This document shows, piece after piece, positions 16,250-25,039 of a stretch of DNA of 64,000 nucleotides (within the stretch, counting starts at the first letter, position 1; every line of letters starts with the position of its first letter). Made by a program: the position numbers and the translations under genes. The stretch lies in contig NZ_BCSO01000001.1 of NCBI RefSeq assembly GCF_001570905.1, positions 1 through 64,000 of the forward strand, given 5' to 3'. The stretch comes from [Zimmermannella] alba NBRC 15616. Its GTDB lineage: Bacteria > Actinomycetota > Actinomycetes > Actinomycetales > Microbacteriaceae. The notes under the pieces are model-generated. The model was not told the DNA's origin. It ran no database searches and was given only the letters and a program-made list of their open reading frames with translations.

Positions 16250-17125
16250 TTGAGCGCAGACGCCGAAAAGGTTTCCCTCGATCCGAACATGACGATTGCC
16301 ATTCAAGTTGCGCAGCTTGAAGATTCATTGCCGCCGACGGGCCGAAGGATTGCGGCGGCGTTGCAAGAGAATTATCCGGCGGCGGGATTGGACACCGTTG
16401 CGAGCCTTGCTCGAGACGCTGGTGTGAGCTCACCGAGCGTCGTTCGATTTGTGTCGCAGCTCGGATTTCACAGCTTTCGCGAGTTCCAGGAAGCACTGCG
16501 CGATGAACTCGGCGGTCGAGACGCGTCGGCGCTCAGCCAGGCGCGCGCCGTGTCGAAGCGTCCGCACGACCGACTTGACGGTCACCGTGAGCACCTCGCC
16601 GAGGGCGTCCATCTCACGCTGAGCGACGGAAACCGGGCGGCCTTCGAACGGGCCGTTGACCTGCTCACCGCCGCCCGCACGGTGATCGCGCTCGGTGGTG
16701 ACTACTCGCGTGTGGCCGCCGATCACGCGGTCGCGGAACTGTGCCCGCTCCGGGCCAATGTCCGGCCCCTTCCCGAAACTGCGTTGCGCATTGCTGCTGA
16801 GCTTGCGGACGCGCGCGCGGATGACTGCTGGCTCGTACTCGATTTTCGGCGCTATGACGGTCGGACGTTGCGCATCGCCGAGGCAGCCCGCGCTCGCGGC
16901 GTCAAAATTCTCCTCATCACGGACCGTTGGCGTTCGCCGATCGAAGCGTTCAGCGAGAGCACTCTCGTTGCCCGTGTCGAAACAGCTGGTGCCTCCGACA
17001 CGCTCGTCCCCGCGATGGCACTCGTCGAAGCCCTTTCGGACGCCGTCGAGCATCAGATCGGTGCGCCAGCGCTCGAGCGCCTCGAGGTCATCGATCCACT
17101 CCGCCAGCGCATCGGCCCGCGCTAG
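16250..17125 (+). CDS. MurR/RpiR-family transcriptional regulator
   Basis: A protein of up to 291 residues with an RpiR-type helix-turn-helix (TVASLARDAGVSSPSVVRFV, about 50-70, then QLGFHSFREFQEALRDEL) and a C-terminal SIS-like sugar-binding domain (about 120-270). The SIS part is divergent, with few of the usual Ser residues, so the ligand may not be a sugar phosphate. The start is uncertain: TTG 16250 has only a weak GGA upstream, and ATG 16289 is in frame. It sits between the divergent decarboxylase and the convergent amine operon and may control either. The intergenic region before it holds a 7-bp inverted repeat (16181-16187 and 16213-16219). Confidence 0.85.
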   Translation: MSADAEKVSLDPNMTIAIQVAQLEDSLPPTGRRIAAALQENYPAAGLDTVASLARDAGVSSPSVVRFVSQLGFHSFREFQEALRDELGGRDASALSQARAVSKRPHDRLDGHREHLAEGVHLTLSDGNRAAFERAVDLLTAARTVIALGGDYSRVAADHAVAELCPLRANVRPLPETALRIAAELADARADDCWLVLDFRRYDGRTLRIAEAARARGVKILLITDRWRSPIEAFSESTLVARVETAGASDTLVPAMALVEALSDAVEHQIGAPALERLEVIDPLRQRIGPR

Positions 17126-17132
17126 CTCAGAT

Positions 17133-18344
17133 TCACTCCGCGTCCGTCATCCCGGCAAGCCGCTCGGCGGCGGCCAGGTAGCCGCAGACGAGCGTCCGCG
17201 CGACGCGGTCGACCGCCTCCTCGTCGGGCAGGAAGTGCGGGTCGTGCAATGAGTGGGCAGGATGCTCCGACACGGAGTCCACGCCGACGAAGCACATGAC
17301 CGACGGCACCTGCTGGCCAAAGAACGAGAAGTCATCCGCCCCAAGCGAGCGCATGGTGTGAGCGATCTCGAGCCCGACGGAGGGCAAGCGTGCATCCAAC
17401 ATGGCCACGAGTTCGGGGGCGTTTGAGAGCACCGGTTCACCGTGACTCCACGTCACCTCCGCCGTCACGCCGAAAGACTCCGCCGTGTGCTCGACGTAGC
17501 GTCGAACCGCCGCTTCGAGACGGGCATCGTCGCCATCGCCCATCGACCGCACCATCGCGGCAAGGCTGCCCTCCGCGGGCAGCACGTTCGCCGCACCTTC
17601 GCCGACCGAGATTGAGCCGACGCTGATGAGGGCCGGTTGCATGGGATTCGTCGTCCGCCGCACCACCTCCGCGAGCCCAACCACGAGTTGAGCGACGGCG
17701 TGGGCGACGTCGTTGCCCTGATGCGGGTACGCGCCGTGGCCGCCCTGCCCGCGCACCGTGATGCGCAGCTCTGATGACGCGGCGTTGACGGCACCCGCGC
17801 CGGTGGAGACCGCGCCGCGAGCAACCGAGGGGTGCACATGGGCACCGATCACGTGCCGAACATCGTCCCGTTCGAGGGTGCCAGCCGCACACATGTCCTG
17901 AGCACCTGAGGGGTACGTTTCTTCGCGCGGCTGGAAGAGGCCGACCAGCCCAAAGGGAAGATCGAGTGTCCGCGCCGCACGAAGCACCGCCGTGAGCGCG
18001 GCCATGTGCACATCGTGACCGCAGGCGTGCATCGCGCCGTTGTCGGCTGCCCACTCGACACCCGTGCGTTCGGTCACGGGCAAGGCATCGAGTTCCGCCC
18101 GAAGCGCAATGCTCGGCCCCGAATCTGGGCCGATCCGGGCAAACCCGCCGGTGTCAGCGACGGGGGTCAGTGGCAACTCGAGTCGCTCGGCGACGTGCTC
18201 CCGTGTCGCGAGTTCGTCGCCGGAAACCCCGGGATTCGCGTGGATGAACCTGCGGAAAGCTCGCGCTCCCTCCAGCTCAGCATCCAGCGCGGCGTGCCAG
18301 GTTTTTGCGAGGTGCTCGAGCGAGGCGAGTGTCATGGCATTCAT
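17133..18344 (-). CDS. M20-family amidohydrolase/peptidase
   Basis: A 403-residue metal-dependent hydrolase related to hippurate, indole-acetyl-amino-acid and N-acyl amino acid hydrolases. Metal-site motifs visible are MHACGHDVHMAALT (about 105-118), FQPREETYPSG with the catalytic Glu pair, GAHVHPSV, and a C-terminal SLHDPHF. A dimerisation domain (RGQGGHGAYPHQGNDVAH) lies in the middle. Its ATG overlaps the stop of the upstream FluG-like gene (ATGA), so it is the last gene of a four-gene operon. It probably removes an acyl or gamma-glutamyl group from an intermediate; the substrate is inferred from the neighbours only. Confidence 0.9.
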   Translation of the reverse strand: MNAMTLASLEHLAKTWHAALDAELEGARAFRRFIHANPGVSGDELATREHVAERLELPLTPVADTGGFARIGPDSGPSIALRAELDALPVTERTGVEWAADNGAMHACGHDVHMAALTAVLRAARTLDLPFGLVGLFQPREETYPSGAQDMCAAGTLERDDVRHVIGAHVHPSVARGAVSTGAGAVNAASSELRITVRGQGGHGAYPHQGNDVAHAVAQLVVGLAEVVRRTTNPMQPALISVGSISVGEGAANVLPAEGSLAAMVRSMGDGDDARLEAAVRRYVEHTAESFGVTAEVTWSHGEPVLSNAPELVAMLDARLPSVGLEIAHTMRSLGADDFSFFGQQVPSVMCFVGVDSVSEHPAHSLHDPHFLPDEEAVDRVARTLVCGYLAAAERLAGMTDAE

Positions 18345-19513
18345 CGTGGTGTGGGTCCTCTGCCGTCAGTGAGTTGGTAGGCGCGGATGGCGTTGTGCCA
18401 CGCGATGTCCTCCGCGATGCGGTGACAGTCGTCGAGCGGCCAGTCTTCGTGCTCATGGAAGTCCTGCAAGGTACGCGCGAGGCCACGCCGGAACAGCGTC
18501 GTGCCAAGGAGATACAGCTCGGCCGCCCCGAACGCATCCGTCGAGAAGAGCACCTTCGAGAACGGCGTGAGCTCGAGCGATTCCGCGATGATGGCGGATG
18601 ACCTCGCGCCCGTGTAGTTGATCGCAAGCCCGACATCGCAGTAGACGTGCGGGAAGACATCCGCGAGATAACCCGCTTCGCGGTGGAACGGGTAGCAGTG
18701 CAGCAGCATGAACCGAGCCCCGGACGACGCCGTCTCGCGCAGCAGCGTGCTCAGCAGCAGCGGATTGCAGCGGTGCAGATCGACGTCGTCATCCCCGTAC
18801 CCGATGTGGAGCTGGATGGCCGTCTGGTGGTCGATGGCCCACCACAGCAGCATCCGGATGATCGTTGCATCGGTGAGACGGGGGAGCGCATCGCCCTGAA
18901 TGGTGCCGAGCCACCGTTCGAGCGCGGTGACGGCCTCGGCGCTGCTAGGCCGAGATGAGTTGAAGTCAAGTCCGATCCGGTAGGCCGCGATCGACTTCAC
19001 GCCGATGGCACCTGCAAGGCGGCTGCGGAGGTGCTCATCGAGTGCAGCGAGGAATGCAGCTCCGTCCCGCCCACCGCCGTCAGCGACGAAGCGCTGGGCA
19101 AGACGTTCCGTTTCTCGTTCCAGTCGAATGATTTCGAGCCAGTCTGCTTCGCAGCTCGTGGCCATGTCATCAGGCGAAAAGGCGTCCTCAGGTTCGATCC
19201 CCGTTTCGAGCCCGAGGGCGGCAATGCCAGATGCCGCGAGCAGTCGTCTGCTCGCCTCCCGGCCACCAAGCTCCTGGCGTCTGGCCACGTAGGCATCGGC
19301 GCTCGCAAACGGCTCAAGCCCCAAGACGGGCGCGCACCAGCGGCGCACGCTCATGCCGACTTGCGTGTGGAAGCGATCCACTCCTGGCGGGATCGTTGAC
19401 GCCTCCGTGATGAGAAGCTCCAGCTCGCGTCGATCAAGATCCGCTGCCGTGACGCTGTGGCAGTGGTGATCGAAAAGGCGCAGTTCGCTGAGATCGATCT
19501 GCTTAGTAGACAT
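18341..19513 (-). CDS. Amidohydrolase of the FluG N-terminal type
   Basis: A 390-residue TIM-barrel amidohydrolase. The N-terminal HxH metal motif is LFDHHCHSV (about 13-21); later motifs are FMLLHCYPFHREAGYLADVF, VYCDVGLA and LFSTDAFG, matching the amidohydrolase-2 group. In fungal FluG this domain is fused to a glutamine-synthetase domain. Here the synthetase gene lies directly upstream and overlaps by 11 bases, so the pair is a split FluG. A role in hydrolysing a gamma-glutamyl or related amide is inferred. It overlaps the M20 gene by four bases. Confidence 0.85.
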   Translation of the reverse strand: MSTKQIDLSELRLFDHHCHSVTAADLDRRELELLITEASTIPPGVDRFHTQVGMSVRRWCAPVLGLEPFASADAYVARRQELGGREASRRLLAASGIAALGLETGIEPEDAFSPDDMATSCEADWLEIIRLERETERLAQRFVADGGGRDGAAFLAALDEHLRSRLAGAIGVKSIAAYRIGLDFNSSRPSSAEAVTALERWLGTIQGDALPRLTDATIIRMLLWWAIDHQTAIQLHIGYGDDDVDLHRCNPLLLSTLLRETASSGARFMLLHCYPFHREAGYLADVFPHVYCDVGLAINYTGARSSAIIAESLELTPFSKVLFSTDAFGAAELYLLGTTLFRRGLARTLQDFHEHEDWPLDDCHRIAEDIAWHNAIRAYQLTDGRGPTPR

Positions 19514-20825
19514 GTGTGTACACCTCGCACTGTTCAGCCAACGGACGTCCCTTCAAGAAGACCGCCTCGTCATGCTTCACCGCGGCGAAGGTTGCCAGGA
19601 ATGCGGGGTCAAGCCACTCGCGCACCGTCTCGCTCTCGGAAAGACGCTCAAGCGCCTCCTCGAGGCTTTCGGGCAGCTTCGGGAGCCCAGCGTGCTTGCC
19701 CTCCACATCGAGTTCACCCTCGACGAGCATCGCGGGGGAGAGGTTCTCTTCGATGCCGCGTAGGCCTGCGCGAAGGAGGAGACCAAGCAGAAGCCACGGG
19801 TTCGCGCCGATATCCGAGCCACGGAACTCGAAGTGCAGCTGCGGCGCGGGGTCCTTGCCGTTGATTTCATTCGTCGGGCACACACGGATGAGCGCCTCAC
19901 GGTTCTGCACGCCGAGGAAGGCGCGCGCCGTTGACCAGTTGTGAGGACGGAGGCGCTCGTAGCTCGTGACGAGCGGCGCAAACATGGCGGTGAACTCGGG
20001 CGCGTACTTCACGATGCCAGCGGCGAACTGCGCGCCGAACTCAGAAAGTCGGCCCGGGCGATCAGCGTCGTAGCAGAGCGGGTTCCCGTCGAGATCGCTG
20101 AGGCCGACGTGGACGTGCACACCGTTGCCGCTGCCGCCCGGGGCGACGATCGGCGCGAAGGAGACGCTGCGGTCGTGGGCGGCGAACAGTGCATAGACGA
20201 TGTCGCGCACGAGCACCGCGCGGTCGGCAGCCGAGACAGGATCGCTCGGGCGGTAGGTGACTTCAAACTGGTGCCGACCGTATTCCGGCAGCCACGTCTC
20301 AGGCTCGACGCCGGCACGTGAGAGCACCGTCATGAGCTGACTGCCGAGCGGCTCCATCTTGCGGAACTCGTGCAGCGAGAAGGGGTGGTGTTCGCCACCA
20401 GCCGAGAGGTCGACGAACTCATGCTCGAAGGCGCACTTGGCTTGAATGCCGTGCTCCTCGAGGCGCTTCACCGCATCGCGAAGAAACGTACGCGGGCATG
20501 AGGACCACGGCGTGCCATCCGTTTCCACAAGATTTGCGAAGATGAGCGTGAGTGGCGGCTGACCGGGGATGCCGTCGATGCGGGTTCGAGACTCGAGGTC
20601 GGGCAGAAGGCGCAGATCGCCGTGCGAGCCGAAGGGGATGTCGTCCACGATGTGGCCGAGCGGACCAATGCCGAGGTTCGCGGGCACCCAACCGAGCGAG
20701 GTGTCGCTCGTGAACTCGGCAAGCCGGAGGGAACGGCCCTTGGTGCGAGCGGCGATATCGCTCGTGGCGACGAAGATGAGTTCGTCGAGTTCGGTGTCAG
20801 AAATGTTGGTCGAACGCTGATTCAT
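19503..20825 (-). CDS. Glutamine-synthetase-like gamma-glutamyl ligase
   Basis: A 440-residue member of the GS superfamily, of the kind that ligates glutamate to amines rather than to ammonia (gamma-glutamylpolyamine or similar). Recognisable GS elements are CAFEHEFVDL, GSGNGVHVHVGLSD, VTSYERLRPHNW, NREALIRV and the active-site strand LHFEFRGSDIGANPWLLLG. It lacks the adenylylation-site region of housekeeping GlnA, and its N-terminal beta-grasp part is divergent. It is translated between the permease and the FluG-like amidohydrolase in one operon, which favours a catabolic amine substrate. The exact amine is unknown. Confidence 0.85.
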   Translation of the reverse strand: MNQRSTNISDTELDELIFVATSDIAARTKGRSLRLAEFTSDTSLGWVPANLGIGPLGHIVDDIPFGSHGDLRLLPDLESRTRIDGIPGQPPLTLIFANLVETDGTPWSSCPRTFLRDAVKRLEEHGIQAKCAFEHEFVDLSAGGEHHPFSLHEFRKMEPLGSQLMTVLSRAGVEPETWLPEYGRHQFEVTYRPSDPVSAADRAVLVRDIVYALFAAHDRSVSFAPIVAPGGSGNGVHVHVGLSDLDGNPLCYDADRPGRLSEFGAQFAAGIVKYAPEFTAMFAPLVTSYERLRPHNWSTARAFLGVQNREALIRVCPTNEINGKDPAPQLHFEFRGSDIGANPWLLLGLLLRAGLRGIEENLSPAMLVEGELDVEGKHAGLPKLPESLEEALERLSESETVREWLDPAFLATFAAVKHDEAVFLKGRPLAEQCEVYTHVY

Positions 20826-20827
20826 GA

Positions 20828-22309
20828 TTAGTCCAAATCCTCTGCGGTGAGGCGATTACCGACCTGTTCGGCAAGCTTCGGGCGGAACATGATGATGAGG
20901 AAACCAAGTAGGCACCAGGCTCCCGAAATCCACGGGAAATAGGTGTACGGCTCAACCTGATCCGTAATCTGCACGACATACACAATGACGAGATATGCGA
21001 TCGCGCCAATTGGCAAAATCAATTCGTGCTTACCTATTCCGGACTTCGGTGAACGCGTGTACTTGATGACGCCAACTGCTGACATGGCGTAAGCAACAAC
21101 CATGCAGAGCGTGCCGATCGTGGCGTACCAGTAGTAGACATCCACGCTCGAGGCGCCCGCGAGGGCGAGTCCAACGGCAAGCACCAACGTGATGGCCACC
21201 GAGGTGAGCACGCTCGGAATCGGGACACCAGTGTGCGGGTGCTGCTCGCTGAGCTTGCGGTGGCCAAAACCATCGCGAGCGAGTGCAAAGAGCAGACGGG
21301 ATGCGGCAGTGATGGAGCTCAGAAGCGCTGCGAAGGCAACACCGAAGGCGATCACCGACAGGAGCACGGAGTACCAGCCGCCGATGTACGTCGTCGCGAG
21401 TTCGGTGAGGGTCGAGGACGCTCCAGCGAACGCAGCGACGCCAGCCTCATCCGTGCCGTAGCCGATGGTCTGCGCGTACATGACGAAGGTGTAGACGAGG
21501 CCGCCGATGACAACGGCGAGCAGGAGCGCGCGCGGGACGACGCGCTTGGGCTCGTTCGTCTCCTCGCTGAGGGAGGTACCCGACTCGAAGCCTGCCCAGG
21601 AGAGGAAACCGAAGACTGAGGCTGTCATGAGTAGTGCTGGGCTGTTGTCGCCGGGCAAGAGGGGCGTGACATCGAGTCCGGTGCTGACCGGAGCATCGCC
21701 GCTCGCGACTCGGGCGATGATGACGACCGCGAGTACGAGCATTGCGGCGATGCCGATGAACCCGACGATGAGCAGTGCTCGCGCGGTGATCTTCGATTCG
21801 TGGATGGTGAGGGTAAGCGCGCCTGCCAAGACGACCGTCATGACGGCAATCGGTGCCCACTCGGCGAGCTGCCATCCGAGCTCAGCCGCCATGGCATCGA
21901 AGAAGATGGCACATGCGCCGGCGATGCATGCGGCAAGAAAGACGTACGTGCCGAGCAGTGCAAAACCGCCGAAGAATCCCGCTCGCGGGCCGAGCGTGGA
22001 ACCTGCGAGGGCATAGACGGAGCCTGCGTGGTCGATGCGTCGGGTGAGCTTCACGAAGCTGTACGCGACGAGGAGTGTCCCGAAGAACGAGAGCGCGAAG
22101 GTGAAAGGAACTGCAGAACCGACGAGGCCAGCAATGCCGATGCCATTGAGTGACATCGCCATCACGGGAGCCATGAAACCGAGCGATACGGCTGCGACTT
22201 CCCAGGTGTGTAGGGATCGTTGCGGTCGGACTGCGGGGGAGCGTGTCAGCTGCTCAGCGGCAGCCGAAGATTGTGGTGCTGTAGCGAGTGATGTTGGCGC
22301 CTTTGCCAT
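20828..22309 (-). CDS. APC-family amino acid/amine permease
   Basis: A 493-residue inner-membrane transporter with about 12 hydrophobic helices. The first membrane region reads VSLGFMAPVMAMSLNGIGIA, and the conserved SWAGFESGTSLSEETNEPKR segment in the middle is typical of the APC superfamily. The start has GAGGAGG about five bases upstream. It is the first gene of the operon permease, ligase, amidohydrolase, M20 hydrolase and would import the substrate. An inverted repeat overlapping the likely promoter (22354-22390) is a candidate operator. Confidence 0.93.
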   Translation of the reverse strand: MAKAPTSLATAPQSSAAAEQLTRSPAVRPQRSLHTWEVAAVSLGFMAPVMAMSLNGIGIAGLVGSAVPFTFALSFFGTLLVAYSFVKLTRRIDHAGSVYALAGSTLGPRAGFFGGFALLGTYVFLAACIAGACAIFFDAMAAELGWQLAEWAPIAVMTVVLAGALTLTIHESKITARALLIVGFIGIAAMLVLAVVIIARVASGDAPVSTGLDVTPLLPGDNSPALLMTASVFGFLSWAGFESGTSLSEETNEPKRVVPRALLLAVVIGGLVYTFVMYAQTIGYGTDEAGVAAFAGASSTLTELATTYIGGWYSVLLSVIAFGVAFAALLSSITAASRLLFALARDGFGHRKLSEQHPHTGVPIPSVLTSVAITLVLAVGLALAGASSVDVYYWYATIGTLCMVVAYAMSAVGVIKYTRSPKSGIGKHELILPIGAIAYLVIVYVVQITDQVEPYTYFPWISGAWCLLGFLIIMFRPKLAEQVGNRLTAEDLD

Positions 22310-22353
22310 CGATCCTCCTCAGGAGCGCTCGGGGCGGCCATCGACCCGAGTGA

Positions 22354-22390
22354 AACAAATGTTACATGAGGTGCAATCTGTAACAAATGT
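22354..22390 (-). promoter_or_regulatory. Candidate operator of the permease operon
   Basis: An inverted repeat TGTTACA (22360-22366) and TGTAACA (22379-22385), centres about 19 bases apart, is embedded in two direct copies of AACAAATGT (22354-22362 and 22382-22390). It lies 45-80 bases before the permease start in the only AT-rich part of the gap. The regulator that binds it is not shown; the RpiR-like protein at 16250 is one candidate. Confidence 0.6.
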
Positions 22391-22418
22391 GTCACCCCTG
22401 AGGGTGCGTTCGACCCTG

Positions 22419-23012
22419 CTAGTTCGCCTGGCGCACGGCCTCGGCCACGCGCTCAAACATGGCGCGATCGAACTGCGCGCCCTCGCGGCGAACGCCGTTC
22501 GGGTCCACGCGCAAGATGCGGTTCACTCGCACTTCGCTCGGGCGGCCCTGGCGATCCCACGGCCCCGAACCGACGTCGAGCCACTGGCGACCTGCGCGAG
22601 CCTCCTGTGCAGCATCCCGGTCGTGGTCCTTGCTCGTGAGGGGAAGGCCCAGAAGCCACTCGCCATCGTGGCCAATTAGGAGCACGGGGCGGTCCTTGCC
22701 CTGCGAGTAATCCTCTTCAAAAGGAACCCAGGTCCACACCACTTCGCCGGGATCGGGCTGCCCGTCGCGGTTCGGCTGGTACACCATGTCTGGGATGCCG
22801 CGGAAATCGCCCGGATAGCCCGCGACAGGCGATGGCTGCGGAGCTGTGTCCCGTCCGCGGGGTGCCGAGTTCTTGCGCGGTGTCGAACTCTGGTGGGGGC
22901 GTGCGGGGGAGTCGTTCCGCTGGCTGCCAGATGCGCGGTTGTTGAGCTGCTTCGTGACCTCCTTGATGAGGGACGGAGCAACGGCGCGGGCGAGGCGGGA
23001 CCAAAACGACAT
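22419..23012 (-). CDS. PemK/MazF-like protein with a disordered N-terminal extension
   Basis: A 197-residue protein. Residues 1-75 are a helical start (MSFWSRLARAVAPSLIKEV) then a Ser/Pro/Arg-rich linker; the C-terminal part (about 85-197) matches the PemK/MazF fold, with GEVVWTWVPFEED, KDRPVLLIG and LPLTSKDHD. MazF toxins are mRNA interferases, but no antitoxin gene is adjacent and the core gains a long extension, so toxin activity is doubtful. The start is ATG 23012: TAGTGT lies seven bases upstream (23025-23020), as for a leaderless transcript. The frame is open further upstream, without homology. Confidence 0.8.
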   Translation of the reverse strand: MSFWSRLARAVAPSLIKEVTKQLNNRASGSQRNDSPARPHQSSTPRKNSAPRGRDTAPQPSPVAGYPGDFRGIPDMVYQPNRDGQPDPGEVVWTWVPFEEDYSQGKDRPVLLIGHDGEWLLGLPLTSKDHDRDAAQEARAGRQWLDVGSGPWDRQGRPSEVRVNRILRVDPNGVRREGAQFDRAMFERVAEAVRQAN

Positions 23013-23218
23013 GGCGATGACACTAGCGATCCGCGCCGTGAACAGCTTGAGCTGGCACAGGACACGCGCTGTTGCTCCGGACAACAAGCAGGTAGAGTGG
23101 GCAGCTGAACTTCGGCGAGGGGCACACCGTGTGCCCGTGATCGACGCGGTAAACAGGGTTCGGCGAACCATCTCCGTTCTCCTCCACGCGATCAGTTCGA
23201 GTTGAGAAGGAGACACCA

Positions 23219-23851
23219 ATGTCCGACACCCAGAAGCTTGCCGCCACCGAACGCACCGAATTCGGTAAGGGCGCAGCCCGCAAGATCCGTGCCAAGCACA
23301 TGATCCCCGCCGTCCTCTACGGCCACGGCACGGAGCCCCGCCACCTCACCCTCCCGGGCCACGAGACCATGCTTCTCGTTCGCCAGTCGAACGCCATCGT
23401 TGAGCTCGAGGTCGAAGGCGGCGAGAACGCCCTCGCACTCGTGAAGGACGTCCAGCGCGACCCGGTGCGCCAGGTCATCGAGCACGTCGACCTCGTCATC
23501 ATCAAGCGTGGCGAGCGCGTTGAGGTTGAAGTTCCGGTCCAGCTCGAGGGCGAGCCCTTCTCGGGCATGCAGGCCATGCAGGACGCGACCACCATCCTCG
23601 TCTCGGCTGAAGCCATGCACATCCCGGACGCCATCACCGTTTCGGTCGAGGGCCTCGAAGAGGGCGCCGTCATCCACGCCACCGACGTGAAGCTCCCCAA
23701 GGGCGTCAAGCTCGTCGACGAGGAGACTGAGATCATCGTTGTCACCATCCAGGCCCCGCAGAAGCAGGACCTCGGTGACGAGTCGGTCCAGGAAGCTCAG
23801 GCTGAGGAGTCCGTTGAGGCTGCTGAGTCCAAGACCGAGGCCGCCGAGTAG
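23219..23851 (+). CDS. rplY: 50S ribosomal protein L25 / general stress protein Ctc
   Basis: A 210-residue two-domain L25 (Ctc type) that binds 5S rRNA. The N-terminal L25 domain has ERTEFGKGAARKIRAKHMIP and AVLYGHGTEP; the C-terminal TL5/Ctc beta domain runs to about residue 185, with HIPDAITVSVEGLEEGAVIH, and an acidic tail (EEAQAEESVEAAES-like) ends the protein. The start has AGAAGGAG upstream. It precedes pth, a very common order. Confidence 0.96.
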   Translation: MSDTQKLAATERTEFGKGAARKIRAKHMIPAVLYGHGTEPRHLTLPGHETMLLVRQSNAIVELEVEGGENALALVKDVQRDPVRQVIEHVDLVIIKRGERVEVEVPVQLEGEPFSGMQAMQDATTILVSAEAMHIPDAITVSVEGLEEGAVIHATDVKLPKGVKLVDEETEIIVVTIQAPQKQDLGDESVQEAQAEESVEAAESKTEAAE

Positions 23852-23879
23852 TCCCGCGTCACTCACGACACCACCTCAC

Positions 23880-23911
23880 GAAGGCGTCCAGGCATCCGCT
23901 TGGGCGCCTTC
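23880..23911 (+). terminator. Terminator hairpin after rplY
   Basis: Arms of 10 bp (23880-23889 and 23902-23911) pair with one G-T and enclose a 12-nt loop. There is no T tract. A TAGCGT hexamer at 23936-23941 may then start a separate pth transcript. Confidence 0.55.
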
Positions 23912-23969
23912 GTCGTGTGCAGGGCCCACAGCCGGTAGCGTGGGCATGCGAAGACGCGGGAGGATGACA

Positions 23970-24554
23970 GTGAACGACACGTGGCTTGTAGCGGGTCTCG
24001 GGAACCCGGGTGAGCGGTATGAAGCCACCCGCCACAACATCGGCCAAATGGTGACCGATGAACTTGCCCGCCGCATCGGTGCCTCATTCAAGCGTCACAC
24101 GAAGGCGAACGCCCGCACCGCCGAAGGGCGCATCGCACCTGGCGCACCGAAGCTCGTCCTCGCCAAGCCGAACACCTACATGAACACCTCCGGCGGGCCG
24201 ATCGCGCAGTTGCGCGCCTACTACGACCTCCCGGTCGAGCGCATCATCGTCATCCACGACGAACTCGACATCGACTTCGATACGATCAAGCTCAAGCAGG
24301 GCGGCGGCCACGGCGGCCACAACGGCCTGCGTGACACAGCAAAGGCCCTCGGTACCCCCGACTATCTGCGGGTTCGCGTCGGGATCGGGCGGCCCCCGGG
24401 ACGGCAGGACCCGGCCGACTTCGTGCTCGGCACCTTCTCGAAGCAGGAACGGGAAACCCTCCCGATGCTCATCTCAGAAGCTGCCGATGCGGTCGAACTC
24501 ATCGTCCGGGACGGCCTCACCGCAGCGCAGAACACGGTGCACGCCCGCGCGTAG
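23970..24554 (+). CDS. pth: Peptidyl-tRNA hydrolase
   Basis: A 194-residue esterase that frees tRNA from drop-off peptidyl-tRNA. Family signatures are VAGLGNPGERYEATRHNIG (with the catalytic His after TR), the KPNTYMNTSGG loop, IIVIHDELDIDF and GGGHGGHNGLRD. I prefer GTG 23970 because GGGAGG lies six bases before it; ATG 23964, directly abutting that site, is the alternative. It lies 119 bases after rplY. Length is normal. Confidence 0.95.
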   Translation: MNDTWLVAGLGNPGERYEATRHNIGQMVTDELARRIGASFKRHTKANARTAEGRIAPGAPKLVLAKPNTYMNTSGGPIAQLRAYYDLPVERIIVIHDELDIDFDTIKLKQGGGHGGHNGLRDTAKALGTPDYLRVRVGIGRPPGRQDPADFVLGTFSKQERETLPMLISEAADAVELIVRDGLTAAQNTVHARA

Positions 24555-24593
24555 ATGGCCCGCTTGCAGGCCCTGCTCGCCTAGCCTTGGGGC

Positions 24594-25031
24594 ATGCGCG
24601 CAGTAGTGACCCGTTGCACCGAAGCAGAAGTCGTTGTTGAAGGCGAGGTCGTCGGTCGCCTTCCCGAGCCCGGCCTCATGGCGCTCATTGGCGTCACCCA
24701 CGATGACGACGCGAAAGAAGCCGCGAAGATCGCACGCAAGATTTCCGGGCTTCGGATCCTCGACGGCGAAGTTTCTGCGACGGATGCTGGTGCGCCCATC
24801 CTCGTCGTGAGCCAGTTCACGCTCTATGGGGATGCCCGGAAGGGACGGCGTCCGTCCTGGTCGAAGGCGAGCCCTCGCGAGCACTCCGAACCGCTCGTCG
24901 AGACGCTCGTCGAGTTGCTGCGCGCTGAGGGGCTGCATGTTGAGACCGGCCAGTTCGGGGCGATGATGCGGGTGCGTTCCGTGAACGATGGGCCGTTCAC
25001 GGTGCTGCTGGATTCTTCCGAACTCGCCTAG
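24594..25031 (+). CDS. dtd: D-aminoacyl-tRNA deacylase
   Basis: A 145-residue editing enzyme that removes D-amino acids (and Gly from tRNA-Ala) from tRNA. It has the family motifs SQFTLYGDARKGRRPSW (catalytic Gln/Thr region) and the closing strand NDGPFTVLLDS with the cross-subunit Pro. The start ATG 24594 has TAGCCT six bases upstream (24582-24587), pointing to a leaderless mRNA. It follows pth, another tRNA quality-control gene. Confidence 0.95.
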   Translation: MRAVVTRCTEAEVVVEGEVVGRLPEPGLMALIGVTHDDDAKEAAKIARKISGLRILDGEVSATDAGAPILVVSQFTLYGDARKGRRPSWSKASPREHSEPLVETLVELLRAEGLHVETGQFGAMMRVRSVNDGPFTVLLDSSELA

Positions 25032-25039
25032 CTCCGGAC

